Of a stretch of 64,000 nucleotides of DNA, positions 55,936 through 64,000 are shown one piece after another; position 1 is the stretch's first letter, and every line of letters starts with the position of its first letter. The notes below the pieces were generated by a model. The model was not told where the DNA came from, did no database searches, and was given only the letters and a program-made list of their open reading frames with translations. The stretch is taken from NCBI RefSeq assembly GCF_037911135.1, contig NZ_JBBLYU010000001.1:806001-870000 (forward strand), in the 5' to 3' direction. The DNA is from Phaeobacter sp. A36a-5a (GTDB lineage Bacteria; Pseudomonadota; Alphaproteobacteria; Rhodobacterales; Rhodobacteraceae). The translations under genes and the position numbers were made by a program.

Positions 55936-56943
55936 TCAGCCGCCGGTATGGCTCATGTGGCGTGGCATCTGCCCGTCCAGTTTTTGCCGGGAATAATCGA
56001 AATCATGCCCCTTGGGCTTGAGCGTGATCGCTGCCCGTATGGCCGCCTCCAGCGCCTGATCATCCTCGGGGTGATCCCGTAGCGGCGCGCGCAGGTCCGC
56101 CATGTCTTCCTGCCCCAGGCACATGTATAGCTCACCGGTGCAGGTCAGGCGCACCCGGTTGCAGCTTTCGCAGAAGTTATGCGACAGCGGCGTGATAAAT
56201 CCGATCTTCTGGCCGCTCTCCTCCAGGCGGACATAGCGCGCCGGTCCGCCGGTCCGTTCGGTCAGATCAGTGACGCTGTAGTGATCCTCATAGGCGCGGC
56301 GCACGTCTTTCAGCGACCAATATTGACCCAGTCGGTTTTCATTGCCGATATCGCCCATCGGCATGACCTCGATCCAGGTCAGATCCATATCGCGCTCGGC
56401 GCACCAGCGGGTGATGGCGGGTAGCTCGTCCTCGTTGAAGCCTTTCAGGGCAACAGCGTTGATCTTGATCCGCAGCCCGGCCTTCTGGGCCGCATCAATC
56501 CCGCGCAGCACCTGGGGCAGGCGGCCCCAGCGGGTGATCTCGGCAAATTTGGCCTCGTCGATGGTGTCGAGCGAGACATTCACCCGCCGCACACCGGCGT
56601 CATAAAGATCCTGCGCGTATTTTTCCAGCTGCGAGCCATTGGTGGTCAGCGTCAGCTCCTTCAACGCCCCGCTTTCCAGATGCCGGGTCATGGCGCGGAA
56701 GAAAGTCATGATGCCCCGGCGCACTAGTGGCTCACCACCGGTGATCCGCAGTTTCTCAACACCAAGATTGACGAAGGTCGAACACATGCGATCCAACTCT
56801 TCCAGTGTCAGAAGATCCTTCTTCGGCAGGAAGGTCATGTTTTCGGACATGCAGTAGACGCAGCGAAAATCGCAGCGGTCGGTGACCGAAACGCGCAGAT
56901 ACGTAATGGCGCGGGCGAAGGGATCGATGAGTGGCGCTGTCAT
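55936..56943 (-). CDS. moaA: GTP 3',8-cyclase (molybdenum cofactor)
   Basis: A 335-residue radical-SAM enzyme catalysing the first step of molybdopterin synthesis. The radical-SAM cysteines are C24, C28 and C31 ([13 protein letters not shown]), and the C-terminal cluster cysteines are in [18 protein letters not shown]. The GG-like C-terminus ends in HMSHTGG, which matches the essential double glycine of MoaA. GG motif, length and order are all standard. It serves the molybdenum enzyme IorAB elsewhere in this window in principle. Confidence 0.97.
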   Translation of the reverse strand: MTAPLIDPFARAITYLRVSVTDRCDFRCVYCMSENMTFLPKKDLLTLEELDRMCSTFVNLGVEKLRITGGEPLVRRGIMTFFRAMTRHLESGALKELTLTTNGSQLEKYAQDLYDAGVRRVNVSLDTIDEAKFAEITRWGRLPQVLRGIDAAQKAGLRIKINAVALKGFNEDELPAITRWCAERDMDLTWIEVMPMGDIGNENRLGQYWSLKDVRRAYEDHYSVTDLTERTGGPARYVRLEESGQKIGFITPLSHNFCESCNRVRLTCTGELYMCLGQEDMADLRAPLRDHPEDDQALEAAIRAAITLKPKGHDFDYSRQKLDGQMPRHMSHTGG

Positions 56944-57045
56944 TCTTCTTAGGTAAAGCGGGGCGGCGCTTGCGGCAAGGGCTGAGTTTGGCCGAACCCG
57001 GGATTGCCGCTGGCAAAGCCGTGAGCGCGGAGCTAGTGTCGCGAT

Positions 57046-57516
57046 ATGCGTTATTCTGTTTTGATCCTGTCGTCTGTCGTGCTGCTTGGAGCCTGTGGCC
57101 AGTTGCAGTGGAATTCCTCGGTTCTGGGTGGGGGTAGACCCTCTGGCCCGGTTGGTGATCCGGTCAGTGATACGGCCGCTACGGTCCCGCTGGCGCCGGG
57201 TGTCGAACAGACACCGCTGGACGCTGCGAACGGTTCGGTTGCCTCGGTCGGCGCGGCTGCGGGCTATACCGGGCGCGCCTCAACCGTGGCCAGCCTCGGG
57301 GATCCCTCGCAGCCCGGCCTGTGGATGGACACGCCTTTGGTCGATAGTGCGCAGGTGGCGCGCGTGCGCTCGCCTCGGGGCACCGAGGTCACGCTGACTC
57401 TGCGTCCCATCGGCGGGGATACCGGCGCCGGAAGTCGGCTTTCGATTGATGCGATGCGCGCACTTGGGCTGCCGCTGACGGAGCTGGTCGAAGTTGAGGT
57501 GCTGCCTGCCGCCTGA
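57046..57516 (+). CDS. Putative lipoprotein (156 aa)
   Basis: A 156-residue protein with a lipoprotein signal: [19 protein letters not shown], lipobox LGAC with Cys17. The mature part is Ala/Gly/Ser/Pro-rich for about 90 residues, then a small beta-like C-terminal domain ([18 protein letters not shown] and [16 protein letters not shown]). No family recognised. No strong Shine-Dalgarno precedes the ATG. Divergent from moaA. Confidence 0.82.
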   Translation: MRYSVLILSSVVLLGACGQLQWNSSVLGGGRPSGPVGDPVSDTAATVPLAPGVEQTPLDAANGSVASVGAAAGYTGRASTVASLGDPSQPGLWMDTPLVDSAQVARVRSPRGTEVTLTLRPIGGDTGAGSRLSIDAMRALGLPLTELVEVEVLPAA

Positions 57517-57549
57517 TCGGCCCTGAGGTCGTCACCTCCGGCGAGCCCC

Positions 57550-57598
57550 CCCCAAAAAAAGAAATGGCGCGAAGGATAGCTCCTGCGCGCCTATTTTG
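57550..57598. terminator. Bidirectional terminator
   Basis: GGCGCG and CGCGCC frame AGGA-TAGC-TCCT, making a stem between convergent genes. On the minus strand it is followed by ATTTCTTTTTTT, on the plus strand by TATTTTGTT. It ends both the lipoprotein gene and alkD. Confidence 0.75.
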
Positions 57599-57635
57599 TT
57601 GGTAACAGCTGTTGCGAGTTTCCTGCCTGCGCGGT

Positions 57636-58355
57636 TCAGTCGGCGTGACTGGCAGCAGGCAGATGTTTGGCCGCTTCCTTGCGGGCAAAGGGCTTCATCG
57701 CTGCGCCATGTTCGGTAAGGAATGCGCGGGTGCGATCAGCGTCATGTTTGCTCAGATCGCGCAGCCACCAGGCGATGGATTTCTGAATGAACCAGTTGCG
57801 ATCCGGCACGTAGCCAGCGGCCCAGCCGAGGATCCGCTCGCGTGCGGCCAGTTCTTCAGCTTTGGGGTTGGGCAGCTTGGCCCAGGGCAGGGTGGCAACC
57901 AGGGCTGCCCGGCGGGTCCACATGTGATCAGAGCCGGTCCAGCCCTCGACGATATCCAGACGTGCGGGCTCAGCCTGAAGGCGTTTCTGGATGGCCGAGG
58001 CTGCGTGGTCTGCAATGGCCCAGCTGTCAAAATCCGGCAGCCAGCTTTGCAGCAGGTCCCAGACCGGTGCGTCGTCCCTGATCCGCGCCTGTGTCAGCAG
58101 CTTTGCCGCCGCGATGCGCGCCTCGAACACATCGCTGGCCCAGAGCTCCTGCGCCAGCGCGCAGCGCGCGGCAACCCCATCGTCGCCCGAACTCAGCTGC
58201 TTGCGCCACTCCTGGCTCAGGCTGTTGATGGTGGGATTCGGAACCCCCAGCACAACGCGCTTCTGCTTGTGATAGCTGGCCATCTGAGCCGCGCGCGCAG
58301 GCTCGGCGGCGCTCTCCAGCGCGGCCAGTGCCACCTCCAGTGTCAGATCGCTCAT
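57636..58355 (-). CDS. DNA alkylation repair protein (AlkD-like)
   Basis: A 239-residue all-helical HEAT-like protein of the AlkC/AlkD group, which excise alkylated bases. Family marks are YHKQKRVVLGVPNPTINSLS, WASDVFEARIAAAKLLTQAR, IADHAASAIQKRL and FIQKSIAWWLRDLSKHDADR, the last being the usual AlkD signature. The ATG overlaps the stop of glmS by four bases, so it is translated behind glmS. No SOS or Ada site visible. Confidence 0.93.
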   Translation of the reverse strand: MSDLTLEVALAALESAAEPARAAQMASYHKQKRVVLGVPNPTINSLSQEWRKQLSSGDDGVAARCALAQELWASDVFEARIAAAKLLTQARIRDDAPVWDLLQSWLPDFDSWAIADHAASAIQKRLQAEPARLDIVEGWTGSDHMWTRRAALVATLPWAKLPNPKAEELAARERILGWAAGYVPDRNWFIQKSIAWWLRDLSKHDADRTRAFLTEHGAAMKPFARKEAAKHLPAASHAD

Positions 58356-60160
58356 TCCACCGTCACCGATTTTGCGAGATTGCGGGGCTGGTCCACATCG
58401 GTGCCCTTGGCGATCGCGGTGTAATAGGCGATCTGCTGCGCCGGCACCGCATAGAGGATCGGGGCCAGCGCATCGGGTACCTGCGGCATCACGATCACCT
58501 CATGGGTGCCATCACCGGCGATCTTGGCGCCTTCGGTGTCGGTCACCAGGATCACCTTGCCCCCGCGTGCCATGACCTCCTGCATGTTTGACACTGTCTT
58601 GTCGAACAGTGCATCACGCGGCGCCAGAACCACCACCGGCACCTTCTCGTCAATAAGCGCGATGGGGCCGTGTTTCAGCTCGCCGCTGGCGTAGCCTTCG
58701 GCATGGATATAGCTCAGCTCCTTGAGCTTCAGCGCGCCTTCCAGCGCCAGCGGATAGAGCTGCCCCCGCCCGAGGAAGATGATATCCCGTGCCTTCGCCA
58801 GCCCGCGTGCCGTAGCGGTGATCTGCTTGGCGCCCGTCAGTGACTGGTTGATCAGACCGGGCAGCGCGCGCAGATCGTCGGGCATTCCGGCAGGCAGGGC
58901 GATGCCGCGCTGTTGGGCCGCCCGCAGGGCGAGCAGCAGCAGGATGGTCAGCTGGCAGGTAAATGCCTTGGTCGAGGCAACAGAGATTTCCGGGCCGGCG
59001 TGCAGCGGCAGAAGCACATCGCTTTCCCGCGCGATGGAGCTTTCGGGGACATTGACCAGCCCCACGATCTGCTGCGCCTTGCCGTCCATGTAGCGCAGGG
59101 CGGCCAGGGTGTCGGCGGTCTCTCCCGATTGTGACACAAACAGCGCCATCGTCTTCTCCGACACCGGCGGCTCGCGGTAGCGGAACTCAGAGGCGACATC
59201 GACTTCGACCGGCATCCGGGCGATCTGTTCAAACCAGTATTTCGCAACCATGCAGGCATAATAGGCGGTGCCACAGGCGACCATGGTCAGCCGCTCGATC
59301 CTGGTGAAGTCCAGTTCGGACGGCAGCGCCAGCTGGCCATCCTCGCTCAGATAGGCTTTCAGCGCGCGGTCAATGGCAACCGGCTGTTCGGCGATTTCCT
59401 TGGCCATGAAATGCTTGTGGCCGTCCTTGTCGACGCGCGCATTTGCCAGCTGGATCTGGCGTTTTTCGCGGTTGGCGATGGCGCCGCGCTGGTCCCAGAT
59501 ATCGAGGCTGGTTCGGGTCAGTACCGCAAAATCGCCTTCTTCCAGATAGGTGATCTGGTCGGTGAACGGAGCCAGCGCTATCGCGTCCGACCCGACGAAC
59601 ATTTCGCCCTCGCCATGGCCGATGGCAAGCGGCGAACCCTTGCGGGTGGCGATCATCAGATCCTCTTCGCCCTCAAACAGGAAGGCCAGGGCAAACGCTC
59701 CGTCCAGACGCGACACGGTTTCGCGCGCCGCTTCGACCGGGGACTTGCCGTCGCTGATCAGCGCCTCGCAGAGCAGGGCGACGGTTTCGGTATCTGTTTC
59801 GGTCTCAAAGGTGATGCCTTTCTGACCCAGCTCCACACGCAGCTCTTTGAAGTTCTCGATGATGCCATTGTGGACAACGGCAACCCTGCCGGCCCGATGC
59901 GGGTGGGCGTTGCTGACCGTCGGCGCCCCATGGGTGGCCCAGCGGGTATGGCCGATACCGGATTTGCCGCGCAGCGGTTCATGAACAAGAAGATCGGAAA
60001 GGTTCACCAGCTTTCCCACCGCACGGCGGCGGTCCAGCGCGCCGTCACTGACGGTGGCGATCCCGGCGCTGTCATAGCCGCGGTACTCCAGCCGCTCGAG
60101 AGCCTTGACCAGGATTGGGGCCGCTTCATGATTGCCAAGAACGCCGACGATGCCACACAT
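58352..60160 (-). CDS. glmS: Glutamine--fructose-6-phosphate aminotransferase
   Basis: A 602-residue enzyme making glucosamine-6-phosphate. The Cys nucleophile is residue 2 (MCGIVGVLGN), glutaminase loop ALERLEYRGYDSAG follows, and two SIS domains carry FVSQSGETADTLAALRYM, GPEISVASTKAFTCQ and LGRGQLYPLALEGALKLKE. Length is normal. ATG and glmU stop share one base (TAATG). It lies between glmU and alkD in one operon. Confidence 0.97.
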   Translation of the reverse strand: MCGIVGVLGNHEAAPILVKALERLEYRGYDSAGIATVSDGALDRRRAVGKLVNLSDLLVHEPLRGKSGIGHTRWATHGAPTVSNAHPHRAGRVAVVHNGIIENFKELRVELGQKGITFETETDTETVALLCEALISDGKSPVEAARETVSRLDGAFALAFLFEGEEDLMIATRKGSPLAIGHGEGEMFVGSDAIALAPFTDQITYLEEGDFAVLTRTSLDIWDQRGAIANREKRQIQLANARVDKDGHKHFMAKEIAEQPVAIDRALKAYLSEDGQLALPSELDFTRIERLTMVACGTAYYACMVAKYWFEQIARMPVEVDVASEFRYREPPVSEKTMALFVSQSGETADTLAALRYMDGKAQQIVGLVNVPESSIARESDVLLPLHAGPEISVASTKAFTCQLTILLLLALRAAQQRGIALPAGMPDDLRALPGLINQSLTGAKQITATARGLAKARDIIFLGRGQLYPLALEGALKLKELSYIHAEGYASGELKHGPIALIDEKVPVVVLAPRDALFDKTVSNMQEVMARGGKVILVTDTEGAKIAGDGTHEVIVMPQVPDALAPILYAVPAQQIAYYTAIAKGTDVDQPRNLAKSVTVE

Positions 60161-61515
60161 TATTCGGCTCCTTTGCCAAGACGGGCCTTCTTGGCGCGCA
60201 GCATGTCCATCAGCTTGCGCGCCCGCCCGGGTTTGTTCTGTTGCTCGGCGCGCGCAATGGCCAATGCGCCGTCCTCGACGGATTTCGTGATCACGGCTCC
60301 GGTCGCGGTCATGGCCTGATTGCCGACGCGCACCGGGGCCACCAGCATGGTGTTGGACCCGATAAAGGCACCCGCTCCGATTTCGGTCCGGTGTTTCATC
60401 ACGCCGTCGTAGTTGCAGGTGATCGTTCCCGCGCCGATATTGGTACCGGCACCAACGCTGGCATCGCCGATGTAGCTGAGGTGGTTGACCTTGGCGCCCT
60501 CGGCAATTTCAGCATTCTTGATCTCAACGAAATTGCCGATGTGGGTGTTCTCTGCCAGCTCTGCACCGGGGCGCAGGCGGGCATAGGGGCCGACCTTGGA
60601 GCCGCGCGAGATATGGCAGCCCTCAAAATGTGAGAATGATCGGATGAAGACACCGCTTTCGACCGTGACATCGGGGCCGAAGACCACATTGGGCTCGATG
60701 ATCGTGTCGCGGCCGATGACGGTGTCAAAGGCCAGATAGACCGTCTCCGGATCCATCAGCGTGACGCCATCCTCCATCAGCGCGGTACGTGCACGGCGCT
60801 GGAAGATGCGGTCGGCTTCGGCCAGATCCGCGCGGGAATTGATGCCAAGGGTCTCGGCCTCATCGCAGGAGACCGCAGTGACCCGAAGCCCATCGGCGCA
60901 GGCCAGTTCCACAAGATCTGTGAGATAATATTCGCCGGAGGCATTGGCGCTGTCGACACGGTCAATCAACGCAAACATCTGCGCCGCATTGCCGGCCATC
61001 AGCCCGGAATTGCAGAAATCAATCGCGCGCTCGGCCTCGGTTGCGTCCTTGTATTCGACAATACGTTCCAGGCTGTCTCCATTCATGACCAGGCGGCCAT
61101 AGCGTGCCGGATCAGCTGCGGTGAAGCCCAGAACCACCAGATCGGCGTTCTGCCGTGCGGCGATCATATGTTCCAGCGTTTCGGCGCTGACAAAGGGCGT
61201 GTCGCCATAAAGCACGACGATATCGCCCTCGAAACCGGTCAGTGCCTCACGCGCCTGCGCGACGGCATGAGCTGTACCAAGCTGTTCGTCCTGAAAGACA
61301 ATTTCGACATCTTCGTCGATATCGGCCAGGGCTGCCCGTACATAATCCGCGCCGTGGCCGGCCACCACGATGGTGCGCTCGGGGACCAGCGCGCGACCGG
61401 CGGACAGCGTATGTTCCAGCATCGGGGCGTGGGCAATGGGATGCAAAACCTTGGGCAGGTCGGAGTTCATCCGGGTGCCTTTGCCTGCGGCCAGAATGAC
61501 GAGGGCGGTGCTCAT
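60160..61515 (-). CDS. glmU: Bifunctional UDP-N-acetylglucosamine pyrophosphorylase / glucosamine-1-P acetyltransferase
   Basis: A 451-residue two-domain enzyme. The N-terminal uridyltransferase starts MSTALVILAAGKGTRMNS, with the PKVLHPIAHAPML substrate loop. The C-terminal left-handed beta helix acetyltransferase begins near residue 230 and shows hexapeptide repeats (RPGAELAENTHIGNFVEIKN, LSYIGDASVGAGTNIGAGT, TCNYDG). It leads the glmU-glmS-alkD run and feeds peptidoglycan and LPS precursors. The start is 132 bases from the divergent gph gene. Confidence 0.97.
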   Translation of the reverse strand: MSTALVILAAGKGTRMNSDLPKVLHPIAHAPMLEHTLSAGRALVPERTIVVAGHGADYVRAALADIDEDVEIVFQDEQLGTAHAVAQAREALTGFEGDIVVLYGDTPFVSAETLEHMIAARQNADLVVLGFTAADPARYGRLVMNGDSLERIVEYKDATEAERAIDFCNSGLMAGNAAQMFALIDRVDSANASGEYYLTDLVELACADGLRVTAVSCDEAETLGINSRADLAEADRIFQRRARTALMEDGVTLMDPETVYLAFDTVIGRDTIIEPNVVFGPDVTVESGVFIRSFSHFEGCHISRGSKVGPYARLRPGAELAENTHIGNFVEIKNAEIAEGAKVNHLSYIGDASVGAGTNIGAGTITCNYDGVMKHRTEIGAGAFIGSNTMLVAPVRVGNQAMTATGAVITKSVEDGALAIARAEQQNKPGRARKLMDMLRAKKARLGKGAE

Positions 61516-61647
61516 GTGATGTTTTCTCTTTGTCTTTTCAGCGCCCCCGTTTTATCCGCTAACAGCAGGCGCGCAAGGCAAAGCGCCATCAAACAAGGTT
61601 GCGGCTTGCAACAAGCGGTGGCGGAAACGCGCCGAGAGAGGGCAGAT

Positions 61648-62313
61648 ATGCGAACGGTTATCTTCGATCTCGATGGTACTTTGGCGGATACATCCGGTGA
61701 TCTTCTGGCTGCGGCGAATGCCTGTTTCCGTCAGATGGGACTGGGGGACCTGCTGACCCTGCCACGGGATGCTGCGGTTGCCCTGCGCGGTGGTAAGAGC
61801 ATGTTGACCACCGGGCTGAAACGCGCCGGGGAGTATCGTGAAGAAACCGTCGAGGAATACTATCCGCGGCTTCTGGAGTATTACCGCGATGCGATTGACC
61901 ATCACACGGTGTTGTATCCGGGCGCCATGGCGGCGGTGGAGCAGTTGAAAACCGACGGGTTCCGGGTGGGGATCTGCACCAACAAGCCGGAGGCGCTGGC
62001 GGAGAAGCTGATGCAGAGTCTGGGCGTACGTGATGCGTTCCACTCTCTGGTCGGGGCGGATACGCTGCCGGTGCGCAAGCCTGACCCGGAGCCGCTGCGG
62101 GAGGCTGCCCGGCGGGCCGGGGGTGATCCTGAGCGTACAATTCTGATCGGTGATACAGACACCGACCGCAAGACCTCGGCAGCGGCCGGGGTGGCCTCGG
62201 TGCTGGTGACCTTTGGTCCGTCCGGCGACGACCTTGAGGCGCTGCGCCCCGAGGCGCTGTTACAGCGTTTTGAGGATCTTCCTGCACTGGCGGCCCGCTT
62301 GCTGCCTCTTTGA
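61648..62313 (+). CDS. gph: HAD-family phosphatase, phosphoglycolate phosphatase-like
   Basis: A 221-residue HAD hydrolase. Motif I is VIFDLDGTLADT (nucleophile Asp), motif II CTNKPEAL, motif III lysine in VRKPDPEPLREAAR and motif IV IGDTDTDRKTSAAAG. A helical cap follows motif I, which fits Gph-type enzymes removing phosphate from 2-phosphoglycolate. GAGAGGG precedes the ATG at 61648. A long upstream frame from 61168 crosses glmU and is spurious. Confidence 0.93.
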   Translation: MRTVIFDLDGTLADTSGDLLAAANACFRQMGLGDLLTLPRDAAVALRGGKSMLTTGLKRAGEYREETVEEYYPRLLEYYRDAIDHHTVLYPGAMAAVEQLKTDGFRVGICTNKPEALAEKLMQSLGVRDAFHSLVGADTLPVRKPDPEPLREAARRAGGDPERTILIGDTDTDRKTSAAAGVASVLVTFGPSGDDLEALRPEALLQRFEDLPALAARLLPL

Positions 62314-62406
62314 TGTCAGGTGATGTCGTCATGACATCGTTGCCGTCTTCTCCGGGGGGGCATGGCAGGGCTTGACCTCGTGTGATCAGGGGCAGACAAA
62401 AACACC

Positions 62407-63615
62407 ATGACAGAGATATTCAGCGGTAGCTTTACCCAGCAGGAACCCATCCCCGAAGATGCCATCGAAGCCGCCGTCGCGGTGATGCGCCACGGACGCC
62501 TGCATCGCTACAATGTGGTGGCGGATGAGGCGGGCGAGGTAACCCTGCTGGAAGAGGAATTTGCGGCACAGATGGGCGCGCCCTATGCCCTAGCCGTGGC
62601 GTCGGGGGGCTATGCGCTGGCAACCGCCCTGCGCGCGGTCGGGGTGCGGCCCGGCGACAGGGTGCTGACCAATGCCTTCACCCTCGCGCCGGTACCGGGG
62701 TCGATTGCCGCTGTTGGCGCACAGCCGGTCTATGTCGGGGTAACCGAAGCGCTGACCCTTGATCTTGAGGATCTTGAGCGTCAGCTGGCGGCGGATGGTC
62801 ACCCGAAGGTTCTGATGCTGTCACATATGCGGGGGCATCTTTGCGATATGGATCGGTTGATGGCCATCTGCGATGCTGCGGGTGTCACCGTGATCGAGGA
62901 CTGCGCCCATACCATGGGGGCGCGGTGGAACGGAGTTCTGTCCGGCCGTCACGGCGCTGTCGGCTGCTATTCCTGCCAGACCTATAAGCACGTGAACTCG
63001 GGAGAGGGCGGTCTGATGATCACCTCGGACCCCGAAATCGCGGCCCGCGCCATCATGCTGTCGGGGTCTTATATGCTCTACTCACGGCATCGGGCTGCGC
63101 CCGGACCTGAGGTGTTCGAGCGGATCAAATATGAAACCCCCAATATTTCGGGCCGTATGGACAACCTGCGTGCTGCGATCCTGCGCCCGCAGCTGCGGCA
63201 ACTGGACCAGCAGGTGCAGCGCTGGAACGAACGCTATCAGCAGATCGAGACAGGGCTGCGAGACACGCCCGGCCTGCAGGTCGTCGAACGCCCGCAAGCG
63301 GAGTTATATGTCGGCTCCTCCATCCAGTTCCTGCTGCTGGACTGGTCGGCTGACAAGATCCGTGAGGTGCTGCGCCGGTGCAGCGCTCGCGGAGTGGAAC
63401 TCAAATGGTTTGGTGCGGCTGAGCCGGTCGCATTCACCTCCCGCTATGACAGCTGGCGCTATGCGGCGGCACCGGCAATGCCCGCAAGTGATCGGGTGCT
63501 GCACGGGATCATCGACATGCGGGTGCCATTGACCTTCTCGCTTTCCGACTGTGCGCAGATCGCGCGCATCATCCGGGCTGAGGTGGCGGCGGTGTTCCAG
63601 GCCGGAGAGCGCTGA
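62407..63615 (+). CDS. DegT/DnrJ/EryC1/StrS-family aminotransferase
   Basis: A 402-residue PLP enzyme of the sugar-aminotransferase class. VASGGYALATALRAVGVRPG and LSHMRGHLCDMDRLMAICDA are typical; the PLP aspartate is in VIEDCAHTMGARWNG and the Schiff-base lysine in QTYKHVNSGEGG. The family most often transaminates keto-sugars for polysaccharides or antibiotics, so an envelope role would fit waaA and glm genes close by, but no sugar operon surrounds it. No strong ribosome site is seen before the ATG. Confidence 0.9.
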   Translation: MTEIFSGSFTQQEPIPEDAIEAAVAVMRHGRLHRYNVVADEAGEVTLLEEEFAAQMGAPYALAVASGGYALATALRAVGVRPGDRVLTNAFTLAPVPGSIAAVGAQPVYVGVTEALTLDLEDLERQLAADGHPKVLMLSHMRGHLCDMDRLMAICDAAGVTVIEDCAHTMGARWNGVLSGRHGAVGCYSCQTYKHVNSGEGGLMITSDPEIAARAIMLSGSYMLYSRHRAAPGPEVFERIKYETPNISGRMDNLRAAILRPQLRQLDQQVQRWNERYQQIETGLRDTPGLQVVERPQAELYVGSSIQFLLLDWSADKIREVLRRCSARGVELKWFGAAEPVAFTSRYDSWRYAAAPAMPASDRVLHGIIDMRVPLTFSLSDCAQIARIIRAEVAAVFQAGER

Positions 63616-63636
63616 CGGGTCGGCTGGCTGCTCGGC

Positions 63637-64000
63637 TCAGATAGGATCCACGACAGCGCGATTGTTTTTGCCGATCCGTTCCAGAAGCCGCTTTTGTCTG
63701 GGCTGTGGCGGGATGGGTCTGGCGCTGGCAGGGCCGTGCTGCGCCGCGCCTACCAGATCCGGAAACAGCTGTTTCAACTCCTGCCGCGCGGCGGGGGAGA
63801 GGGCGGCCAGCGACGGTTCGGTGACCAGCAGGCTTTCGCTGGGGGCACCATTGGCGAGAACGATCTCGTGGTTGTCGAACAGCATGTGGAAATAGGCGAT
63901 GCCCTCCTGCGGTGCGGATACATAGATCCCCGGCAGGGCCGTAAGGCGAATGGCCGGGATCAGCACCTCGAATTGGCCAAACATGCGCTGCGCCACGCGT
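63637..64000 (-). CDS. Hint-domain protein, C-terminal part
   Basis: The reading frame continues beyond the window end (its visible start at 63996 is an internal GTG). About 121 residues are seen. They include VAQRMFGQFEVLIPAIRL, then FHMLFDNHEIVLANGAPSES, which is the common tail of Rhodobacteraceae Hint (Hedgehog/intein-type) domain proteins. The last 50 residues are basic and Pro/Gln-rich. The catalytic N-terminal part of the Hint domain is not visible, so activity cannot be judged. Confidence 0.75.
   Translation of the reverse strand, partial: RVAQRMFGQFEVLIPAIRLTALPGIYVSAPQEGIAYFHMLFDNHEIVLANGAPSESLLVTEPSLAALSPAARQELKQLFPDLVGAAQHGPASARPIPPQPRQKRLLERIGKNNRAVVDPI

Noticed and set aside
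61168-61647. Upstream extension of the gph frame
   Set aside because: It runs through glmU; family start MRTVIFDLDGTLADT with its ribosome site is at 61648.

Overview
This GC-rich window carries densely packed genes on both strands and looks like ordinary chromosome of a marine alphaproteobacterium of the Roseobacter group (Rhodobacteraceae, Phaeobacter/Ruegeria-like). That placement is inferred from gene content: two-subunit CobS/CobT cobaltochelatase, PntA as one long alpha subunit, a DUF3422 protein, IorAB-type molybdenum hydroxylase, GlcB/GlcG and a Hint-domain protein. I see no rRNA, tRNA, CRISPR array, insertion sequence, integrase or phage gene. It is core metabolism with a few accessory blocks, and no obvious defence or mobile island.

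Layout. 1-5.4 kb: the end of recN, a ClC-type chloride transporter, a small conserved-looking ORF, a 400-base stretch with a strong palindrome and a candidate mini-ORF, a DUF427 gene and an Xaa-Pro aminopeptidase. 5.6-8.7 kb: cobT and cobS. 9-17.6 kb: DEAD-box helicase with a repetitive basic tail, J-domain protein, BolA-like protein, DUF4177 protein, gatB and tex. 17.6-22.6 kb: two hypothetical genes, pepN and a one-span membrane peptide. 22.8-26.4 kb: malate synthase G, GlcG-like protein and a PuuD-type amidohydrolase. 26.5-29.9 kb: iorA/iorB divergent from a TetR regulator. 30-33.4 kb: an SDR, a YjbR/MmcQ protein, kynU and kynA. 33.6-39.8 kb: a degenerate metallo-beta-lactamase-fold protein, an isoprenylcysteine-methyltransferase-like membrane protein, pntAB, a VOC protein, and MerR plus a carboxymuconolactone-decarboxylase-like protein. 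39.9-42.2 kb: DUF3422 and YeeE/YedE genes whose 3' ends overlap.

42.4-53.5 kb is the most coherent accessory block. It has a dipeptide/oligopeptide ABC importer (binding protein and two permeases on one strand, a fused double ATPase on the other), an ArgE-like deacetylase directly after the ATPase, and three tandem paralogous M20 amidohydrolases. The inferred role is uptake and hydrolysis of N-acylated or amide-linked amino-acid compounds, with the triplication giving range in substrate or expression.

53.5-64 kb: moaA-waaA-glycosyltransferase, a lipoprotein, glmU-glmS-alkD (overlapping genes feeding UDP-GlcNAc synthesis), gph, a DegT-family aminotransferase and the 3' end of a Hint-domain gene. 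Points most worth a second look are the tandem M20/ABC block, a ClC protein with Val at the internal proton-glutamate position, the phased TTGC repeats before pntA, the 19-bp-spacer MerR promoter, the MBL protein that lost HxHxDH, and the palindrome at 2887-2909.
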